Assembly (NCBI GenBank): GCA_913030785.1
Contig: CAJWER010000100.1
Coordinates: 1 to 9,524, forward strand
Reading direction: 5' to 3'
Origin: an uncultured Chloroflexota bacterium
GTDB lineage: Bacteria; Chloroflexota; Dehalococcoidia; Lucifugimonadales; CAJWER01
DNA: 9,524 nucleotides
The notes under the pieces were generated by a model that worked only from the letters and a program-made list of their open reading frames with translations, did not search any database and was not told where the DNA came from. How positions within the stretch are numbered: position 1 is the first letter of the stretch; every line of letters begins with the position of its first letter. Of the stretch, positions 6,037-9,524 are shown one piece after another. The position numbers were made by a program, and so were the translations under genes.

Positions 6037-6072
6037 ATGTTGTATCCCCTGCAAGGAAGAGGACGACAATGA
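6037..6072 (+). CDS. 11-codon leader ORF overlapping the hydrolase start (ATGA)
   Basis: A tiny ORF encoding MLYPLQGRGRQ. It has a strong ribosome binding site, GAGGAG at 6025-6030, 6 nt before its ATG. Its TGA (6070-6072) overlaps the ATG of the phosphotriesterase-family gene (6069-6071) as ATGA, the classic arrangement for translational coupling by re-initiation. The codons for GRGR also form the purine-rich AAGGAAGAGGA that serves as SD for the hydrolase. The peptide shows no run of one amino acid that would suggest classical attenuation. It could be a coupling device or chance; the frame stays open upstream through the hairpin repeat, but nothing there looks coding. Confidence 0.4.
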   Translation: MLYPLQGRGRQ

Positions 6073-7121
6073 CCAACGGCGGACGGTCGAAAATGGCCCA
6101 GACGGTGCTTGGACTCGTGCCACCAGAGGAGCTGGGCCCCACGACGACCCACGAGCATCTGCTCATCGATTTCAAGGTCATGTACACCCCGCCGACTGAG
6201 GCCACCGACCTTCACAAGTCGCTTCAGCCCGTGTCGTTGGAGAACCTGGCGTGGGTTCGATACGATCAGTTCCGGAGCCGGGACAATATGGAAATCTTGG
6301 ATGAGGAGCTTTCCATCTCCGAGGCGCTCCTCTTCAAGGTTCAGGGCGGTATGACGATCGTCGATGCCACTACGATCGGCATCGGACGTGATCCCCGAGC
6401 CCTCGCTCGGATCGCACGAGCGACCGGGTTGAACGTCATCATGGGTGCTGGCTATTACGTCGGCGTGACTCATCCCGACGGCATGGGCGCGAAGACCCCC
6501 GAGGAGATCGGCGCGCAGATCATCGAGGAGCTTACGACAGGCGTTGGGAACACCGGCGTCAAGGCCGGCATCATCGGCGAGCTAGGCTGTTCCTGGCCCC
6601 TCGACGACAACGAGCGCAATGTGCTGATCGGTGGCGCGATGGCTCAGCAGGAGACCGGCGCAGCCATCCTGATCCACCCTGGGAGGAACGCCAAGGCGCC
6701 CTTCGAGATTCTCGACGTGCTGGAGGAGGCGGGCGCGGACATCGGTCGAGTAATCATGGGCCATCTGGATCGCACGATATTCGACGACGACAAGTTGCTG
6801 GAACTGGCAGCCAGGGGATCCTACCTTGAGTACGACCTGTGGGGCTGGGAGACCTCTTTCTACCCGCTAGGTGACATAGATATCCCCACCGATGCGCAGC
6901 GTATTGCCTGGGTGAAGTTGCTGATCGACGAGGGGTATGCAGAGCGTATCGTTTTGGCCCACGACGTCTTCTGCAAGACCAGGCTCGTCGCCTACGGCGG
7001 CTTCGGCCTGGGCCACATCCTTGAGAACATAGTGCCCAGGATGCGACAGAAGGGCATCTCTAAGGTCGACATCGACAAGATGCTCGTGCAGAACCCGGCA
7101 AGACTCCTAGCCTTCGCATAA
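6069..7121 (+). CDS. Phosphotriesterase-family metal-dependent hydrolase (amidohydrolase superfamily)
   Basis: A binuclear-metal TIM-barrel hydrolase of the phosphotriesterase family (PF02126), 350 aa, full length, no signal peptide. Relatives include PHP, PTER, lactonases and phosphotriesterases. Predicted metal ligands are H28 and H30 (TTHEHLL), bridging E171 (IIGELG), H203 (LIHPGR), H232 (MGHLDR) and D299 (LAHDVF). The bridging residue is Glu, as in E. coli PHP and unlike the carbamylated Lys of true phosphotriesterase. This argues for an ester, lactone or amide substrate rather than an organophosphate (inference). The C-terminal NPARLLAF (342-349) is the usual family ending. The start has GAGGA at 6059-6063, 5 nt upstream, and overlaps an 11-codon ORF. 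It is the first major gene of an operon with two RidA-like genes and an S51 hydrolase. Confidence 0.93.
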   Translation: MTNGGRSKMAQTVLGLVPPEELGPTTTHEHLLIDFKVMYTPPTEATDLHKSLQPVSLENLAWVRYDQFRSRDNMEILDEELSISEALLFKVQGGMTIVDATTIGIGRDPRALARIARATGLNVIMGAGYYVGVTHPDGMGAKTPEEIGAQIIEELTTGVGNTGVKAGIIGELGCSWPLDDNERNVLIGGAMAQQETGAAILIHPGRNAKAPFEILDVLEEAGADIGRVIMGHLDRTIFDDDKLLELAARGSYLEYDLWGWETSFYPLGDIDIPTDAQRIAWVKLLIDEGYAERIVLAHDVFCKTRLVAYGGFGLGHILENIVPRMRQKGISKVDIDKMLVQNPARLLAFA

Positions 7122-7142
7122 CACAGTCCAAGGAGGACGATA

Positions 7143-7610
7143 GTGGGAACACCAGAGGACAAGATCGCGCAGATGGGGCTTGAATTGCCTCCGTTGCAGC
7201 AGCCGGTCGCAAACTACGTCTCCGCGGTACAGACCGGGAGTCTACTATTCCTCGCAGGCGCCGGGCCCGCGGTTCCGCCGGGCGGCAAGATGCTCACAGG
7301 CAAACTTGGCCGCGACCTGAGCGTGGACGAGGGCTACGAGGCAGCCCGCTCGGTGGGCCTCGTGCAGATCGCCAGGCTCAAGGACGAGCTTGGGGAGCTT
7401 AGTCGGGTAGGGCGGATCGTAAAGCTGCTGGCGATGGTGAACTGCACGCCGGACTTTACGGACCATCCTGCGGTGATCAATGGCTGCTCCGACCTGCTCG
7501 TGGAGGTCTTCGGAGACGCGGGTCGGCATGCCCGCTCTGCCGTTGGCATGGCCAACCTGCCTTTCGGTATCCCGGTCGAAATCGAAATGATAGTCAACGT
7601 CGTGGACTGA
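7143..7610 (+). CDS. RidA/YjgF-like protein 1 (PF14588-type, YjgF_endoribonuc group)
   Basis: A 155-aa member of the RidA/YjgF/UK114 superfamily. Characterised members form trimers that hydrolyse reactive imines/enamines, but this longer subgroup is poorly characterised. Subgroup hallmarks are the N-terminal MGTPEDKIAQMG, PVANYVSAV (21-29), GKLGRDLSVDEGYEAAR (53-69), the VKLLAMVNCTPDFTDHP segment (93-109), INGCSDLLVEVFG (112-124) and HARSAVG (129-135). R131 aligns with the RidA arginine (R105 in E. coli) that binds the substrate carboxylate, and E146 with the catalytic glutamate (E120). The GTG start is backed by a textbook AGGAGG (7131-7136), 6 nt upstream and 21 bp after the hydrolase gene. 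It is about half identical to the next gene, so the pair is a tandem duplication or two diverged paralogues. Confidence 0.92.
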   Translation: MGTPEDKIAQMGLELPPLQQPVANYVSAVQTGSLLFLAGAGPAVPPGGKMLTGKLGRDLSVDEGYEAARSVGLVQIARLKDELGELSRVGRIVKLLAMVNCTPDFTDHPAVINGCSDLLVEVFGDAGRHARSAVGMANLPFGIPVEIEMIVNVVD

Positions 7611-7663
7611 GCGGGAATTACCGCTGAGGTCGCTGAGAAATCAATTATTGGGAGAAGCAGAAA

Positions 7664-8131
7664 ATGGGAGCTATTGAAGATCGGATCAACAGTCTTGGGT
7701 ACTCGGTGCCGGACGCGGCGACCCCTGTTGCCAACTATGTGACGACCGTCCACGTCAAGAGCGCCGGGCTTGTTTTTACGTCCGGGCACGTGCCCCGCAA
7801 TGCGGACGGCAGCTTCTGGGCCGGCAAGCTCGGAGTCGACATCAGCGTTGACGAGGCGTACAAGGCGGCCCAGAATTGTGTGCTCGGTATCCTCGGCTCG
7901 CTGAAGAATGAGCTGGGTGATCTGGACCGGGTCACTCGTGTCGTGAAGCTGCTGTGCCTGGTCAATTCTGCTCCCGACTTCACCGACCATCCGCTCGTTG
8001 CCAACGGTGCATCTGACCTGCTCGTGGAGATCTTCGGCGACAAGGGCAAGCATGCCCGGTCGGCTGTCGGTCTTTCCGCGCTCCCCGGGAACGTCTGCAT
8101 CGAGGTTGAGATGGTCGTCGAGGTCTCCTAG
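7664..8131 (+). CDS. RidA/YjgF-like protein 2 (PF14588-type, YjgF_endoribonuc group)
   Basis: Second 155-aa RidA-superfamily protein, a paralogue of the preceding gene. Shared blocks are PVANYV (21-26), GKLGVDISVDEAY (54-66), RVVKLLCLVNSAPDFTDHP (92-110), ANGASDLLVEIFGD (113-126) and HARSAVGLSALP (130-141). R132 and E147 match the RidA substrate-binding Arg and catalytic Glu. The main difference is the loop at 41-53 (GHVPRNADGSFWA), which in paralogue 1 is GAGPAVPPGGKML. This region lines the subunit-interface pocket in RidA, so the two may prefer different substrates or form a mixed trimer (inference). The ATG has GGGAG at 7650-7654, 9 nt upstream, and follows a 53-bp gap with no terminator-like hairpin, so co-transcription is likely. 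Confidence 0.92.
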   Translation: MGAIEDRINSLGYSVPDAATPVANYVTTVHVKSAGLVFTSGHVPRNADGSFWAGKLGVDISVDEAYKAAQNCVLGILGSLKNELGDLDRVTRVVKLLCLVNSAPDFTDHPLVANGASDLLVEIFGDKGKHARSAVGLSALPGNVCIEVEMVVEVS

Positions 8132-8148
8132 TAGCCGAGGAGCGATAA

Positions 8149-8820
8149 GTGGGCCGAATAGCGCTGGTCGGCGGGAACGAGTTTCGAGCGAACTGCGAGT
8201 CGATGGACAGGTTGCTGCTTGACGCCACCGGCGCTGAGCGTCCCGGCGTCGCGATTATCCCGACTGCGGCAGCGGAGCAGAATCCGTCGATGGCTGCGGC
8301 CAACGGTGTATCGCACTTTGAGCGGCTGGGTGCCGACGCCTGGCCACTGATGGTTCTCACTTCCGGCGACGCTGATGACCCCAAGAATGTGTCGCGCCTC
8401 GATGATGCCGACCTCGTGTACCTGACCGGTGGTAACCCGGGCCACCTTCTTGACGTGCTGACGGGCTCTGCGCTGCTCGACGGCCTGAAGCGTGCCCTGC
8501 AGAGGGGCGCGGTGGTGGCCGGTTCCAGCGCAGGGGCGATGGTCATGGGCTCCTGGATGGGCTTTCGCGACTGGAGGCCTGCCCTTGGAGTCGTGCCCAA
8601 TATTGCTGTCCTTCCTCACCACGAGAGAAGCGACCCTGACGCCACCGCGACTCGGCTTTCGGGAGCGCTGCCAAGTGGGGTCGCTGTCCTGGGTGTGGAT
8701 GTTGAGACCGGCTGCCTCTCCGATGATGATGGCTGGACTGTCGTCGGAGACGGTGCGGTTGTCTTGTACTCTGGTGGCCGTTGGGAGCGGTTTGAGAGCG
8801 GCGCGTTGGTTCCGCTGTAG
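8149..8820 (+). CDS. Peptidase S51 / cyanophycinase-like hydrolase
   Basis: A 223-aa protein with the class I glutamine-amidotransferase-like fold of peptidase family S51 (Asp-dipeptidase PepE, cyanophycinase). Visible hallmarks are the first strand GRIALVGGNEF (2-12), AIIPTAAAE (35-43), DADLVYLTGGNPGHLLDVL (86-104) and the nucleophile elbow VAGSSAGAMVMG (123-134) with S127 as predicted nucleophile. VLPHHER (154-160) supplies the likely catalytic His157. No signal peptide is seen and the length fits PepE better than secreted cyanophycinases. The GTG start has GAGGAG at 8137-8142, 6 nt upstream, and lies 17 bp after the second RidA-like gene, so it ends the operon. It would hydrolyse an aspartyl- or beta-aspartyl-type amide bond if it follows the family. 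The real substrate is unknown. Confidence 0.88.
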   Translation: MGRIALVGGNEFRANCESMDRLLLDATGAERPGVAIIPTAAAEQNPSMAAANGVSHFERLGADAWPLMVLTSGDADDPKNVSRLDDADLVYLTGGNPGHLLDVLTGSALLDGLKRALQRGAVVAGSSAGAMVMGSWMGFRDWRPALGVVPNIAVLPHHERSDPDATATRLSGALPSGVAVLGVDVETGCLSDDDGWTVVGDGAVVLYSGGRWERFESGALVPL

Positions 8821-8911
8821 GCCGGGTTGGATGTTTGAACACCAAGCTCAAGATATGAAGCTGGTGCATTTTCCCGCCCACCCTTAGGTTGTTTTTTATG
8901 TGGGCCCCATC

Positions 8912-8939
8912 CCCCGTTCCCTCTGCGGGAGGGGTTTTT
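8912..8939 (+). terminator. Rho-independent terminator of the hydrolase-RidA-S51 operon
   Basis: CCCC (8912-8915), a 2-nt bulge GT and TCCC (8918-8921) pair with GGGA (8927-8930) and GGGG (8931-8934) around the loop TCTGC, followed at once by TTTTT (8935-8939). A GC-rich stem directly joined to a T run is the standard intrinsic terminator form. It lies about 90 bp after the S51 stop and before the short-chain dehydrogenase gene, which therefore probably has its own promoter. Confidence 0.7.
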
Positions 8940-9006
8940 CCCTCTGGACTCTTCCCGAGGATTTTCGAGATAGTTTAAGTTCTTCCTGTCTGTCATGGAG
9001 CTTGAG

Positions 9007-9524
9007 ATGAGGCTCGCTGGAAAGGTTGCACTTGTTACTGGCGGCGGCTCCGGAATCGGGGAGGCTGCCGCACTGTTGTTTGCCCGCGAGGGCGCTCGCG
9101 TTGTCGTCGCGGACTATTCGCTGTCTCGTGCTGCGGACGTGGCGCATAGGATCAGGGCGGCGGGCGGTGAGGTCCTTGCTGTCGCTGGCGATGTCTCGGT
9201 TGGCGAGGACGCGCTCAAGATGGTGCGGGCCGCAATCGACGGCTTCGGGCGGCTCGATGTGCTCGTCAATAGCGCGGGGGTCACCGCACGCAACGCTCTC
9301 GGTCCCGACGCCACACCCGAGGAGGTGTGGGACAGGGTGATCGAGGTCAACCTCAAGGGCTCCTATCTGGTGTCCTGGCATGCCGTTCCGGAGATGAAGC
9401 GGTCCGGCGGCGGCTCGATCGTTAACCTTTCGTCGATCATGGGGCTGGTTGGCTATCCGCGTGGCATGGGTGGCGGCTTCAATCCCTATCCGGCCTCGAA
9501 GGGCGGCATCATTCAACTCACGAA
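9007..9524 (+). CDS. Short-chain dehydrogenase/reductase (SDR, classical), cut by the right edge
   Basis: NAD(P)-dependent oxidoreductase of the classical SDR family; 172 of about 250-260 residues are visible. The cofactor loop is TGGGSGIG (11-18). D36 in VVVADYS points to NAD preference. NSAG (88-91) stands for the usual NNAG, and N115 lies in VIEVNLKGS. The catalytic residues are S143 (IVNLSSIMG), Y161 and K165 (YPASK). The segment PRGMGGGFNP just before the catalytic Tyr is a slightly long, glycine-rich substrate loop. An ATG at 8995 is in frame, but the ATG at 9007 is preferred. It has GGAG 6 nt upstream and gives the canonical MRLAGKVALVTGG start. The gene follows the operon terminator on the same strand and is likely transcribed separately. 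The substrate is unknown. Confidence 0.93.
   Translation, partial: MRLAGKVALVTGGGSGIGEAAALLFAREGARVVVADYSLSRAADVAHRIRAAGGEVLAVAGDVSVGEDALKMVRAAIDGFGRLDVLVNSAGVTARNALGPDATPEEVWDRVIEVNLKGSYLVSWHAVPEMKRSGGGSIVNLSSIMGLVGYPRGMGGGFNPYPASKGGIIQLT

Noticed and set aside
7334..8053. A 239-codon minus-strand open frame spanning both RidA-like genes
   Set aside because: It is the antisense shadow of two well-conserved plus-strand genes and its translation matches no family I recognise.
8840..8866. Imperfect inverted repeat CACCAAGCT...AGCTGGTG after the S51 gene
   Set aside because: It is bulged, not followed by T residues, and a much better terminator lies just downstream.
8831..8887. An 18-codon ORF starting MFEHQAQDM after the S51 gene
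   Set aside because: It lacks a ribosome binding site and has no membrane or motif character; it is probably chance.
8884..8891. TTAGGTTG, resembling half of a DtxR/IdeR box
   Set aside because: No second half-site follows, so it is not a credible operator.
8896..9516. A 206-codon minus-strand open frame at the right end
   Set aside because: It lies opposite the clear short-chain dehydrogenase and the operon terminator; its composition looks like a GC-rich antisense shadow.

Overview
The window looks like one stretch of a bacterial chromosome with moderately high GC (about 58-60% by eye). It is dense with soluble metabolic enzymes, and many genes are preceded by good Shine-Dalgarno sequences. 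The mix (phosphotriesterase-family hydrolase, PF14588-type RidA proteins, DUF3500, stand-alone MOSC, MDR and SDR dehydrogenases) together with GC-rich intergenic hairpin elements suggests a marine or soil Chloroflexota/Dehalococcoidia (SAR202-like) genome. That placement is inference; no rRNA, tRNA or marker gene is present.

Left part, minus strand (1-2473). A PfkB-family sugar kinase runs off the left edge. It lies 17 bp downstream of a Cof-type HAD phosphatase, and the two are probably co-transcribed. A divergent AT-rich promoter patch separates the HAD gene from a 28-codon plus-strand ORF that encodes a likely single-pass membrane peptide. A DUF3500 gene follows on the minus strand.

Centre, plus strand (2474-5936). 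A MOSC-domain gene diverges from DUF3500. Beyond it lies a two-gene block: a medium-chain dehydrogenase lacking the usual catalytic zinc ligands, and an MFS_3-type exporter. This block is bracketed by two same-orientation copies of a hairpin-rich repeat. Between the left copy and the dehydrogenase is a perfect 13-bp palindrome, GGTTAGGCTAACC. It is identical to the core of the DtxR/IdeR iron-box consensus and is the most striking regulatory signal here.

Right part, plus strand (6012-9524). A compact operon encodes a phosphotriesterase-family metal hydrolase, two tandem RidA-like proteins and a peptidase S51/cyanophycinase-like hydrolase. It has spacings of 21, 53 and 17 bp and ends at a rho-independent terminator. 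An 11-codon ORF with its own strong ribosome binding site precedes the hydrolase and overlaps its start codon as ATGA, which suggests translational coupling. A short-chain dehydrogenase begins after the terminator and runs off the right edge.

Taken together the right half reads as a small-molecule catabolic or detoxification locus: a metal hydrolase, imine/enamine-type deaminases, a peptidase-like hydrolase, dehydrogenases and an exporter. The substrate cannot be told from sequence. No CRISPR array, transposase, integrase or phage gene was seen, and no gene-free stretch exceeds 300 bases.
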